Shown here one piece after another: positions 1 through 7,946 of a stretch of 64,000 nucleotides of DNA (positions are counted from its first letter, which is position 1; every line of letters begins with the position of its first letter). The stretch is from Bacillus sp. AFS029637 (lineage in GTDB: Bacteria > Bacillota > Bacilli > Bacillales > Bacillaceae_G). Below the pieces are notes generated by a model. That model ran no database searches, had not been told where the DNA came from, and worked only from the letters and a program-made list of their open reading frames with translations. Position numbers and translations under genes: made by a program. The stretch is taken from the NCBI RefSeq assembly GCF_002584985.1, contig NZ_NUPZ01000041.1, positions 205,464-269,463 of the forward strand. The letters run 5' to 3'.

Positions 1-452
1 CCTAATATAAGTCCTCCAATTAGAAGTAGTAGGTACACATAATGGCTTGTCATTAAACTTGTCATGCGTTCAAGTATGACTAACGACTGTACTTCTTTTA
101 TATCCCATAGTAAAGCAGCCCATAATGAGAATAAGCCCAAAGTAAGTCCATATGTACGAAAACGGAATAAACACGGAATTAACGCGATACAAGCGGCAAT
201 TTTTGCGTTCGAAATGATTGAACTTGTTGATATATCCTGATTCCAAATGACTAACAGTAGTGTTATAAATGGTGCATACGCTATCCAGCTACATATACGT
301 GAATATATCTTTTTCGCAAAATAACTACCGAAACTAGTAAAAAATAATAGTCCTCCAATATATAAAGATTGTTCTAGCGGGATTTGCTTTATAATTCCTG
401 CAATTGGAAAGAGGCCGCTCAGTAGCATTAATAGAACATCTAATTTCTTCAC
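1..452 (-). CDS. Membrane protein, C-terminus cut by window edge
   Basis: An open frame runs from a GTG codon at 450-452 leftwards off the window without a stop, about 150 codons. The start is preceded by a GGAATGGGG ribosome site. The N-terminus reads MKKLDVLLMLLSGLFPIAG and the visible part has about four or five hydrophobic segments separated by short basic loops, so it is an integral membrane protein. I do not recognise the family. It lies downstream of the pPIWI-RE gene on the same strand, but a strong terminator at 615-650 separates them, so co-transcription is unlikely. Being truncated by the window, its full length and C-terminal domains are unknown. Confidence 0.6.
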   Translation of the reverse strand, partial: MKKLDVLLMLLSGLFPIAGIIKQIPLEQSLYIGGLLFFTSFGSYFAKKIYSRICSWIAYAPFITLLLVIWNQDISTSSIISNAKIAACIALIPCLFRFRTYGLTLGLFSLWAALLWDIKEVQSLVILERMTSLMTSHYVYLLLLIGGLIL

Positions 453-614
453 AATTCCCCATTCCTTTCAATTTTTTAAATTAGTAAAACTCGTTTTTTC
501 ATATGATATAGTTTTTATATTTCTAAAAAACATCTTAATCCTGTATGTTCATAAAGTAAATACTTAAAAGAAGCGATACATGACAAAGGATAGCATTATT
601 TACATGAAAAAATG

Positions 615-650
615 ACAAATCCTGATCGGTATATAACGAACAGGATTTGT
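615..650 (-). terminator. Rho-independent terminator after the pPIWI-RE gene
   Basis: Perfect 10-bp stem (ACAAATCCTG with CAGGATTTGT) around a 16-nt loop. On the minus strand it is followed by CATTTTTTC, giving a U-rich tail 10 bases past the stop of the pPIWI-RE gene. Confidence 0.75.
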
Positions 651-659
651 TAACGTTAT

Positions 660-3047
660 TTATAGTAGAATCATGGAATCTTTCTTTTCTATTTTTATTA
701 TATCTACATCTAATTCATCTTCAAACTCTTTAAACTCTCTTGCATCTATATCTGTAACGTAACTTTTGATCACTTTAACCATATGTCCGGAATATGTCAT
801 ATGTACATTCTTTTCCAAGAGCATACTAGAATTACAACACATGTAATGTATCATTTTAGCAATGTAATCCCTTTCTATAGGTTTTACACCTAACGGTAAA
901 ATTTCAAGTATATGCCGCTGCAATATTTCACGACCATTTAATGCATATTCACCAGTGCTATAATACATACCTTTTTGATCTGCATATAAACCTGTGCCAT
1001 CCGTAACATCATCATGTTCTATCACACCATAGCTTGGTACATCAAAAGCTGTATTTATTCTTATGACATTTAAGTTTGGAACCTTTTGCATAGCTGGAAC
1101 AATCTCAGGTAAAATATTTATGTCAATTTTTTCATTTTGCAACTCTTTTATCCAATATTTTCTCATATCCGCATCTACAATGAAATACACTTGTTCATTT
1201 CGCTCTTTCGCATGTTGTAAAATTTCCATTAATGTATCGGAAACAAATTGTTTAAAAAGAGCCCCCATATCATTTCTTTTTGATGGTTGCGGCAAAAATG
1301 CATTATGTTTATTTATATTTAATAATAACTGGTCAATCATTTGCCACTCTTTATTCCCATATAATTTATATAAAATTTCCCTACCTTGTATTTTCGAAAA
1401 AATAGGCAAGAAATCAACTTTCGAAATTCGTTCAATTGATAAATTGACATATGTACAAGGTAAATGTATTTTATTCCAACTACGCTTCAAAAACCCTTTT
1501 TGTTCTAATAAACTAAAAATACAATCTACAATTGTTTTACGAGAAACACTTTTACCTATAAATAAATTAATAAATGATGAAATACGATTTGTTCGTGCAA
1601 ATCCTTCTCGAACAATTTGTTTTGGATCAACTTTCTCTCGCCCATCACAATTTTTCATTGCGATTAATGCTAATGTCGCATCACACCGCTCTCCTGCAGT
1701 TTCATAAACCGCTTTCGTAACATCATCTACAAGGTTTGTCTTATACTTCTGGCAATACTGCATTTTATATGGATTTTGCAACACCTTTTCAATATTAAAT
1801 CTCACTACCTTTAACAATACTGGTGAATCTGTATTTAATACATAAGATGACTCACCAATTGTAGCTAAAACAAGTTCACTATCCATTAATGCTTGTTCTA
1901 TTTCCATCGATATATTTTCAGACCAAACTTCTAACGTTAAAGTCTCTAATCCTTTTGGGGCAATTAAAGGAAATAATTCATCTTCATTATTTGTTACTAT
2001 CTTTTTACATTCTGGGAGTAATGTGAAATAAGTAAACTTCTGCTGAAATTCTTTAAATAAATACTTCCTATCCTCTACTTTTATACCACACTTTATTTTA
2101 GTGCCTTGCACTTTATATATTCTCTCATTATATGGAAGTAGTACCTTAATATTTGTTCCCATAATATAGTCTTTCGGATATTCGAGAATATGGTCTAATT
2201 CTACTTCTCCACCTATATGAAAATCATCTTTTAAATTTCTAAATATCTTAATCCATTTCATACCGTTTGTCGCTTGCTGTACTTTCAGTTTTACAAACCT
2301 CAACTTTTTATTATTTAATGCAGAATCTGGGGTAGAAATCAATATCATTCCCCGTTTTCGTCTCAAAAGCAAAGGAATATCTGGATGATTATATTCTTGA
2401 TAGAATCTTCGAATACCTACTGAAACATTTAATAAAGGGGTATTCTCTCCTGCACGAGTTATACATTCAAACCTATATACATAGGCAAAAAAATCTTGTG
2501 TTTTTTCATCTTTAATCGGTTCTGACATTGCCTCACAAATATTTTGTGATCGTAGTGGCGAAAAATAGATCTCTTCTTCAATTTTATCTTCCATTTGTAC
2601 AGGTCGTTCACAAAAAATATGTGAAATTAAAGCGGGTACCCACTTAGCATACGTTTCATTATCATGTAAAATTGCCAAATTAGAAATTAAATCGTTATGC
2701 CATTCATATTTTGGTGGTTCTATTAATTTGTTCGGTTTCCAATCATGAATGACTTCATACCAGCATTGGAAAATATAATCGAGTTGTTCTTGTCTAATCG
2801 GTTTTTTTGATATAATCCATGGTGTATCTTCATTTAATACATACGGATTATGCTGAATAAACAATATATCAGAAAACATATCGTACAATCTTTCATTCAA
2901 ACGTTTCAACTTACTCGTTAATAAAAACGTCTTATAATGTATTTCTACAATGTCCAGCCATTCAATAGGAAAATATATAAATGATACACTTTCGTTTAAA
3001 AGAGGTTCTACTATATTTTCAAATGTTAATAACGATAATTTTTCCAT
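660..3047 (-). CDS. pPIWI-RE family protein (prokaryotic Argonaute-like), stand-alone
   Basis: About 795 residues if begun at the ATG at 3047, which has AAGGAAG about 10 bases upstream; an in-frame ATG at 3071 has no ribosome site. Three family landmarks are visible. First, an N-terminal module with FAYVYRF...LNVSVGIRRF (residues about 188-215), matching the RRW-type motif of the DUF3962 (pPIWI_RE_X) domain. Second, a MID-like segment DPKQIVREGFARTNR (about 474-488). Third, a C-terminal RNase H-like fold with VYFIVDADMRKYW (about 620-632) and NLNVIRINTAFDVPSYG (about 659-675). The family, described by Burroughs and colleagues, is named for conserved R and E residues and is predicted to act in nucleic-acid-guided defence with a DinG-type helicase and a nuclease. 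Neither partner is in the window. In the FDVP motif an Asp sits where I would expect the family Glu; this needs an alignment. Confidence 0.8.
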   Translation of the reverse strand: MEKLSLLTFENIVEPLLNESVSFIYFPIEWLDIVEIHYKTFLLTSKLKRLNERLYDMFSDILFIQHNPYVLNEDTPWIISKKPIRQEQLDYIFQCWYEVIHDWKPNKLIEPPKYEWHNDLISNLAILHDNETYAKWVPALISHIFCERPVQMEDKIEEEIYFSPLRSQNICEAMSEPIKDEKTQDFFAYVYRFECITRAGENTPLLNVSVGIRRFYQEYNHPDIPLLLRRKRGMILISTPDSALNNKKLRFVKLKVQQATNGMKWIKIFRNLKDDFHIGGEVELDHILEYPKDYIMGTNIKVLLPYNERIYKVQGTKIKCGIKVEDRKYLFKEFQQKFTYFTLLPECKKIVTNNEDELFPLIAPKGLETLTLEVWSENISMEIEQALMDSELVLATIGESSYVLNTDSPVLLKVVRFNIEKVLQNPYKMQYCQKYKTNLVDDVTKAVYETAGERCDATLALIAMKNCDGREKVDPKQIVREGFARTNRISSFINLFIGKSVSRKTIVDCIFSLLEQKGFLKRSWNKIHLPCTYVNLSIERISKVDFLPIFSKIQGREILYKLYGNKEWQMIDQLLLNINKHNAFLPQPSKRNDMGALFKQFVSDTLMEILQHAKERNEQVYFIVDADMRKYWIKELQNEKIDINILPEIVPAMQKVPNLNVIRINTAFDVPSYGVIEHDDVTDGTGLYADQKGMYYSTGEYALNGREILQRHILEILPLGVKPIERDYIAKMIHYMCCNSSMLLEKNVHMTYSGHMVKVIKSYVTDIDAREFKEFEDELDVDIIKIEKKDSMILL

Positions 3048-3354
3048 GTAATGATTACTTCCTTTCTTCATTTGTCTTGATCATCCAAAAAACTAGAAGA
3101 AGCCGTTGCTTAATCTAAACAATTTAAACCGAGTATTTTTTTAAAAACATTTTATTTGTATAATACATTATTAAAACAACCTTTTTAAAAGTTTAAAGTA
3201 ATTATCATTTACATCCCCCTCTCGAAATCATTGTAATTACACATTATGATTATACAATATACAAGTGTATTACATTTAATATTTACAATATTTTTACAAA
3301 AAACCAAAAAATAGCATAGTTATATAAATTCTATACCTAATAGAAAGCACCCTA

Positions 3355-3465
3355 TCATTTAAGCATATAACGATTCCCGACTTCATCTTTTACAGGTCCA
3401 AACGATTCCATAACTTGTACATCTTTCTGGCCAAAGGTTACGTAATATCCGCAAAAGGAAGCTTA
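3355..3465 (-). pseudogene. C-terminal remnant of an unrecognised gene
   Basis: An open frame of about 35 codons with protein-like composition ends in VGNRYMLK and a TGA at 3355-3357. It contains YYVTFGQKDVQVMESFGPV, has no start codon or ribosome site, and begins right after an in-frame stop. I cannot name the parent family. It lies upstream of the pPIWI-RE gene on the same strand. The flanking bases 3072-3354 look like plain AT-rich intergenic DNA. Confidence 0.35.
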
Positions 3466-3572
3466 TCTTTGCCGTAGCTTAATTATTAACCCATAAGCTT
3501 GCCGTGAATGCTAGTGGTTTGTAATAAATTTTGATCAAAAGCATGTTACAAAAATTGATTTTTCAACAGAAG

Positions 3573-3606
3573 AAACCCAAGGATTTTGATTAAAATCCTT
3601 GGGTTA
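3573..3606. terminator. Bidirectional terminator hairpin
   Basis: Near-perfect inverted repeat AACCCAAGGATTTT / AAAATCCTTGGGTT with a short loop. T-rich sequence follows on the plus strand. No intact gene ends here; it sits between two gene remnants, which suggests it is the leftover end of a lost gene. Confidence 0.55.
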
Positions 3607-3634
3607 TTTGTTGCTAGTGAATAATTTTTCATAA

Positions 3635-3763
3635 AAAAGTTTAATCATTTTTCTACCTGTGTTTGCTCAACAATCGTTCCCGATTGTTGAAGATCATTGC
3701 TTAAATCTTATTCAAGACAAGCACCCGTTCGCTGAATATGGAATATCGTTTAACAAATCATAG
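3635..3763 (+). pseudogene. C-terminal remnant of an unrecognised gene
   Basis: An open frame of about 42 codons ending in HPFAEYGISFNKS and TAG at 3761-3763. It starts just after an in-frame TAA and has no ribosome site. It includes a small inverted repeat (CAACAATCG / CGATTGTTG, near 3668-3690). The parent family is not recognised. Together with 3355-3465 it shows that this 800-base gap is a patch of decayed genes. Confidence 0.3.
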
Positions 3764-3796
3764 GATATTGTGAATCTAACCTTTTAGAAGGTTTAA

Positions 3797-3828
3797 AAAG
3801 ACCGTTCTAAACTCTAGAAGCGGTCTTT
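3797..3828 (-). terminator. Terminator of the beta-propeller gene
   Basis: Stem AAAGACCG / CGGTCTTT around a 16-nt loop, followed on the minus strand by TTTAAACC. It lies about 40 bases past the stop of the 3870-4934 gene. Confidence 0.65.
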
Positions 3829-3869
3829 CCTTATATATTCAAATATTAACTACTGCTCTCGTTACTACT

Positions 3870-4934
3870 TTACTCATGAGGTTGATGATGATGATGGCTG
3901 TTCTCTTCCCGGTTACACCGGTAAGCTAGTGTTGCGGGATTCGTATTGCCAAACGTCAGGTACCACGGCACTCCCAATGGTCCGCCCTTTTTATAAGGGG
4001 GGACCACCTCCTTGAACTTCTTGCTATGGACATTATAACGTCGTACTGAACCGGTAAATTCGCCTGTAGGGGCCCCCGTAGCATTGTCAAACGGGCCCGT
4101 AATAGGGACAAACAATTTTCCATTCGGTCCAAAAAGGAGTGCCTGTGCGAAAGCACGTGGTTTTCCCGGGGCATAGAGGTCAATCTTGTCGATAAACTCG
4201 CCAGTATCACCATCGAAGATCAGAATTTTGTCGGTGTCATTAGGGTCATCAAGTTTTTTGAAACTAGTGACGTAGAGGTTGCCGTCAGGACCGAAGACTA
4301 AACCTTCGGGACGATGGAGTTTGTTCTTGTTATCACTCACAATAAACACATCGAATCCCCCTGATTTCAGGTTGAAGCGCAGCACCCAACCTTTATTCGA
4401 ATCTAAAAAGTCAATGACGGAGACATACAGCAAGCCGTCAGGACCGAAGACCAATCCGCGGGGGTGGCATGGGTTGAAGCAGGGGTGGTCGACATTGCCT
4501 AGAAACATCCCAGTGGAACCATTGTACATCCGCACTTCTCCAGGCACTTCTATGCCCGTGTTGAAGTCGAAGTCACCCAAATCCGCCACAAACAGGACAT
4601 TATGTTTGGAGAGTAAGATACCACGCGGTGCCAACGGAGCGCCTGGTTCGGCTGAACGGACGAGTTCGCCCAGGAACGCCCCGGTTTGCCCATTTAACTT
4701 CAATACGTCGCCATTCTCGGGTTGCCCGACGTTCTGGTTAGTGACAAGGAGATTGCCCACATGGTTAAAGATAAGTCCCCGGGGACCATGCAAGTTTCCA
4801 CTATTTGGTGCGACAAAAGTGCCAAGGAACTTCCCTGTTTTCGGGTCGAAAGTCTTCACAGTGTCGTCGAAGCTATCACCAATGTAGAGAAAGTCGCACT
4901 GGAAGCACCTGTCCTGATCTTTTTGATTATGCAT
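3870..4934 (-). CDS. NHL/SMP-type beta-propeller protein with His-rich tail
   Basis: 354 residues, ATG at 4934 preceded by AAAAGGGTGATAAA. The protein is built of repeated blades with recurring GPRGL, APRGI, HPRGLVFGPDGLLYV, RPEGLVFGPDGNLYV and AQALLFGPNGKLFV units, typical of six-bladed NHL/SGL-like propellers that bind ligands or partners. A CFQC pair sits near residues 10-13 and the tail is HHHHQPHE, a possible metal-binding end. There is no signal peptide. Base composition is unlike the surroundings: bases 4441-4500 hold 38 G/C of 60, in a window that is otherwise strongly AT-rich. This, and the gene remnants around it, point to recent transfer from a higher-GC source. It stands alone with its own terminator. 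Its substrate or partner cannot be told from the sequence. Confidence 0.75.
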   Translation of the reverse strand: MHNQKDQDRCFQCDFLYIGDSFDDTVKTFDPKTGKFLGTFVAPNSGNLHGPRGLIFNHVGNLLVTNQNVGQPENGDVLKLNGQTGAFLGELVRSAEPGAPLAPRGILLSKHNVLFVADLGDFDFNTGIEVPGEVRMYNGSTGMFLGNVDHPCFNPCHPRGLVFGPDGLLYVSVIDFLDSNKGWVLRFNLKSGGFDVFIVSDNKNKLHRPEGLVFGPDGNLYVTSFKKLDDPNDTDKILIFDGDTGEFIDKIDLYAPGKPRAFAQALLFGPNGKLFVPITGPFDNATGAPTGEFTGSVRRYNVHSKKFKEVVPPYKKGGPLGVPWYLTFGNTNPATLAYRCNREENSHHHHQPHE

Positions 4935-5086
4935 TTTATCACCCTTTTAAAAACATATTTTAAATAAAAAACTAGCTTTTACCTAAATTAATATATGCTT
5001 ACGGAGATTTTTTCGTATAGGACATGCAGCTGATAATATAGCATATTTTTAAAGTAACCTGCCACGTTTAGTTTAAGTAAAACGTT

Positions 5087-5173
5087 TCACAAATGATCTT
5101 TAATCAGGATTCTTACTCTTTCTGTTTCCTCCACAATCTGGCCCTTTAGTGGAGGAACTTTATTGCTACTCAA
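5087..5173 (-). CDS. Possible 28-residue ORF or gene remnant
   Basis: A TTG at 5173 with AAGGAAC upstream opens a 28-codon frame containing VPPLKGQIVEETERVRILIK and a TGA at 5087-5089. The composition is protein-like, but it could equally be the tail of a lost gene. It is the only feature seen in the 383-base gap between the propeller gene and the next small gene; the rest is AT-rich sequence without recognisable signals. Confidence 0.25.
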   Translation of the reverse strand: MSSNKVPPLKGQIVEETERVRILIKDHL

Positions 5174-5317
5174 CAGTTCCTTAAAATGAAATTTTTATAT
5201 TAATCTAAATTACACATTTAATTGAATAGTAATTCATCAGACACGAATCATTTCTTATAAGGACGCACTGCGCTTGCTCCCTTAATTAAATACTTAAATT
5301 TATCCTCCCGTATATTT

Positions 5318-5560
5318 TTATAAATTGTATACAGTTCCATATGGAACCGTTGCAAAAGAAATTCCGTATGGCGTAATATAATGCATTGGGTAATAATATT
5401 CCGTAGATGAATAGTACGGCTGTATACCTTGTTGCATTTGCTGCTGTGCTTGTAACGCTTGTTGAACAGCCTGAATTGTACTTTGTGCTCCGCTATACGT
5501 AATACCCGCCGTACCATACGGACGCATTCTAGCTCTGGTATCAAAATATGAATAAAACAT
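5318..5560 (-). CDS. Small Tyr/Gln-rich protein, unknown
   Basis: 80 residues; ATG at 5560 with GGAAGTGAG upstream at good spacing. The sequence opens MFYSYFDTRARMRPYG, then has a Gln/Ala-rich middle (QAVQQALQAQQQMQQG, about residues 30-46) and a Tyr-rich end (YYSSTEYYYPMHYITPYG). There is no signal peptide or membrane segment. Such composition is common in small Bacillus spore-coat or exosporium proteins, but that is inference only. It is followed by no clear terminator and is isolated between small genes. Confidence 0.55.
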   Translation of the reverse strand: MFYSYFDTRARMRPYGTAGITYSGAQSTIQAVQQALQAQQQMQQGIQPYYSSTEYYYPMHYITPYGISFATVPYGTVYNL

Positions 5561-5668
5561 TATTATTCAACTCACTTCCATATAAGTTATTACAAAGTAT
5601 GTTATGATTCTTAATTTCAGTGAGTGTTAAAAACTGGCCCACTAGCCTTTATTCAAATAGTGTTTTTA

Positions 5669-5833
5669 TTATAGCCTTTTTAACTTGTCTTTTCCTTTAA
5701 TCTTTACTTTCCAACACAAAATTTTAATTGATAGTACTTCCGCTTTTCTATCATTAGGAGCATAAATTTTATCTCCTACTTTCAAATCACCATCTTGTAT
5801 CATTAACTCAAAATCATAGATCAATTTTCCCAT
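5669..5833 (-). CDS. Small basic protein, unknown
   Basis: 54 residues, MGKLIYDFELMIQDGDLKV at the N-terminus, with AGAAGGAAGAG seven bases upstream of the ATG at 5833. The segment VGDKIYAPNDRKAEVLSIK resembles a small SH3-like or KOW-like beta-barrel turn, and the tail is Lys-rich. No family is recognised. It follows a possible 33-codon ORF (5849-5950) by 15 bases on the same strand. Confidence 0.5.
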   Translation of the reverse strand: MGKLIYDFELMIQDGDLKVGDKIYAPNDRKAEVLSIKILCWKVKIKGKDKLKRL

Positions 5834-5848
5834 TTAGTTCTCTTCCTT

Positions 5849-5950
5849 CTAAAATAAAGATTTTGCATTAAATCCACACAAACCTAAGAAGCATACATAC
5901 GATAACATTTGGTATTCTTTTTCAATATTAATTTTGGTCAGAGAGCGCAT
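5849..5950 (-). CDS. Possible 33-residue ORF upstream of the small basic protein gene
   Basis: ATG at 5950 with GAGTGA seven bases upstream, ending TTTTAG at 5849. The peptide begins MRSLTKINIEKEYQML and ends in a hydrophobic, Cys-containing stretch (VCFLGLCGF). Its stop lies just before the ribosome site of 5669-5833, so the two could be coupled. Too short to judge by composition alone. Confidence 0.25.
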   Translation of the reverse strand: MRSLTKINIEKEYQMLSYVCFLGLCGFNAKSLF

Positions 5951-6092
5951 TGGAAATCACTCTTTTATGTTTAAATAAGAATTCTGTTCTGTTTTTTTAT
6001 TTACGTTGTTTTCGTAAGAATTGTTGCTATCTTGACCATACTGATAAAAGGTTGACTTTCAACTAGTAAATTGGATTTAAAGGGGGGTTAAT

Positions 6093-6569
6093 ATGAAAGA
6101 TGAATTAAGTATAAATATCTATTTAGATGAAACTGATACTCCGTTTTCAAGATATTATAGCTCAGATAATGTTCACCTAAGCTCTGACCTTGAAGATTTT
6201 ATTTTGTCAAAGCTGCACAGTGGCAAAAGAAAAGAAGTAGAAATATTTTTTTCAGGTCAGAATGATTTTGACGAAAAGTCATTGAAGACTGCAACATTTA
6301 ACACTTTTTCTAACCTCTTGAACGAAGAGGAATATACATATGCGAGAAATGTCAAAAAGGCTATTGTTTTGTTTGTGCTTGGTATTATTGTTGGGTTAAT
6401 ATTCTTGAAACTTTCAAGCACTCATGCCTATGTTGCAGGAGTATTAAGCATTGTCTGTTGGGTTTTTATTTGGGCAGGTACAGAGGTTTATTTTTTTGAA
6501 AATCAGCAAATCAAGCGAAATATCAGAAAATGCAACAATATTCTAAATGGCAATGTGCACAAAAAATAG
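6093..6569 (+). CDS. Two-TM membrane protein, unknown
   Basis: 158 residues, AAAGGGGGG ribosome site six bases before the ATG. The N-terminal part (about residues 1-88) is soluble and acidic. Two adjacent hydrophobic helices follow (about 89-108 AIVLFVLGIIVGLIFLK and about 113-133), then a short basic tail. No enzymatic motif is seen. It is monocistronic. A weak hairpin, AAGACCT / AGGTCTT at 6705-6729, is the only candidate terminator. Confidence 0.6.
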   Translation: MKDELSINIYLDETDTPFSRYYSSDNVHLSSDLEDFILSKLHSGKRKEVEIFFSGQNDFDEKSLKTATFNTFSNLLNEEEYTYARNVKKAIVLFVLGIIVGLIFLKLSSTHAYVAGVLSIVCWVFIWAGTEVYFFENQQIKRNIRKCNNILNGNVHKK

Positions 6570-6875
6570 AATTTTAGTAAATATTTATATTTATAAAGCT
6601 GATTTTCGGATTCTACCTTGTGCATTTATTTAGGTTATTGTTTGAATTTAGAAATTGTGTTGAAGATTAATATCGCCATACGAAGAAAGCTTTCATAAAT
6701 ACTTAAGACCTGGATTTGATCTAAGGTCTTATTTTCATCGCAAAAAAAAAACAATCTACACGAAAAGGGCTTTTATTTAAAACATATAAATATGCGGCAA
6801 GTAATTATCTTGATCATTACGCACGCCCGATCATGTCACCTATACAAAGTGCTCTTTTTTTGTTTGTATAATTAA

Positions 6876-6995
6876 TTAATGCTTGTTTAAACTACAAATA
6901 GTTAGTCCTTTCCAAACACTAGCTTGCTTCCATTGTTGTTTCAATTTCCCTACATAAGAAGGGCTACGATCATCGATTATGAGCGCATAGATACG
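6876..6995 (-). pseudogene. C-terminal remnant of an unrecognised gene
   Basis: A 39-codon open frame bounded by stops, reading IYALIIDDRSPSYVGKLKQQ and ending VWKGLTICSLNKH, has clear protein-like composition but no start or ribosome site. The parent is not recognised. The rest of the 6570-7170 gap (600 bases) shows only the weak hairpin at 6705-6729 and poly-A at 6741-6752. Confidence 0.35.
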
Positions 6996-7095
6996 TTATC
7001 CACACATTATTTTTTTCAAAGAACTGTATAGGTATAGCGTATATTGATTCTATTTTGAGAAATCCCCGGAAACGTCCCCTTTTTCTCGAAAAAAA

Positions 7096-7115
7096 GACCT
7101 GCATACATGCAGGTC
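7096..7115 (-). terminator. Terminator of the C1q-like gene
   Basis: Stem GACCTGCA / TGCAGGTC with a four-base loop, followed on the minus strand by a T-run (CTTTTTTTTC). Confidence 0.75.
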
Positions 7116-7170
7116 AAATATAAATTAGGGAATGTCCTTAGAAAAAATTACTGATGAAATTTCATATCAC

Positions 7171-7785
7171 TTATGCTTTTGGAGACGGAAATCTTGCAGC
7201 TTCAAAATGCGTACTGTTTTCTACATTAGAAATAACTCCAGCTGCGCTACTTTGTGCAAAAATCTCGACTAAATCCCCTGCATTCAATTGAATGATTGAT
7301 GAAACAGCAACGACATTGGCAAAGTTTATTGGACCAAAAAAGTCATTATCTATTGCAATTGCTGGATTTCCATTAACACGAATTTCTACCCGCGCTCTAT
7401 AATTTACGTTTATGTTATTCGGAATAAAAGCAATCGTTCCAATAACAGAATAAACGCCTCTTGTCTTTGGAATAAAAATTGATGTAGCTGGATTATACTC
7501 ATTCGCTAAATCAAATTGTTCATTTTGGAATAATACTTTAACAAAAGTATCAGCTGGAACATTTTGGCTTCCTGTTTTTATAGCTCTAAAAGCAGACGCC
7601 CTTACAAGCTTCTCCCCTTTATCATCACAACAATCCACTTTCACATGAACCCAAGGGTTTTCCTCATGCTTTTTATCACATTTTTCATAATATCCATCAT
7701 ATTTGTCATAACACTTACTACTTTTTTGACAATCATGATATTTCTTTTTGTAACTCTTACAATTTTCACCATAAGAATAGGACAT
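7171..7785 (-). CDS. C1q/TNF-like jelly-roll protein, probable spore-surface protein
   Basis: 204 residues from the ATG at 7785. An in-frame ATG at 7803 is part of the ribosome-site region (AAGGAGATG), so the downstream ATG is the likely start. The N-terminal 50 residues are rich in Lys, Tyr, Asp and Cys (YGENCKSYKKKYHDC, then KCYDKYDGYYEKCDKK). The C-terminal 140 residues look like a C1q-type beta-sandwich: VLFQNEQFDLANEYNP, FIPKTRGVYSVIGTIAF, RARVEIRVNG, IIQLNAGDLVEIFAQ. The BclA C-terminal domain and other Bacillus exosporium proteins have this fold. There is no collagen-like GXT repeat, unlike BclA. Location on the spore is inferred. Confidence 0.7.
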   Translation of the reverse strand: MSYSYGENCKSYKKKYHDCQKSSKCYDKYDGYYEKCDKKHEENPWVHVKVDCCDDKGEKLVRASAFRAIKTGSQNVPADTFVKVLFQNEQFDLANEYNPATSIFIPKTRGVYSVIGTIAFIPNNINVNYRARVEIRVNGNPAIAIDNDFFGPINFANVVAVSSIIQLNAGDLVEIFAQSSAAGVISNVENSTHFEAARFPSPKA

Positions 7786-7811
7786 ACTAACATCTCCTTT
7801 CAAATTTATTA

Positions 7812-7946
7812 CTATATATTATGTAAGATAGATTTAAAAAGTTTGGACGAGCTTTTACTATTTTTAATAGAATTAAAAAAATCCCACCATTTTGTGGGGA
7901 AGGAAACAATAAAATGTATAAATGTTAATAACCGTAATTCCCCCAT
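7812..7946 (-). pseudogene. Relic resembling the 5' end of the pPIWI-RE gene
   Basis: A 44-codon frame from the ATG at 7946 reads MGELRLLTFIHFIVSF, against MEKLSLLTFENIVEPL in the pPIWI-RE gene. The DNA similarity also covers the leader: TCTTGATCATC, then the AGGAAG site, then TTAATAAC occur in the same order and spacing at 7925-7985 and 3029-3090. Downstream of about ten codons the similarity ends and a hairpin with a U-tail (7875-7900) interrupts the frame. I read this as a leftover of a second pPIWI-RE-like gene or a duplicated leader. Confidence 0.4.

Noticed and set aside
1063-1707. 214-codon open frame on the plus strand inside the pPIWI-RE gene
   Set aside because: No ribosome site, Cys/Phe/Ile-rich composition of an antisense frame, and the minus-strand protein has clear family motifs.
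3667-3690. Inverted repeat CAACAATCG / CGATTGTTG considered as a terminator or attachment site
   Set aside because: No T-run on either side and it lies inside a protein-like remnant frame; no second copy in the window.
4279-4887. 202-codon plus-strand frame opposite the beta-propeller gene
   Set aside because: High GC content lengthens antisense frames; the Ser/Pro/Thr-rich product has no ribosome site, while the minus-strand frame has repeated blades.
5248-5544. 98-codon minus-strand frame overlapping the 80-residue gene
   Set aside because: Different frame from the well-signalled 5318-5560 gene, basic and irregular composition, no ribosome site.
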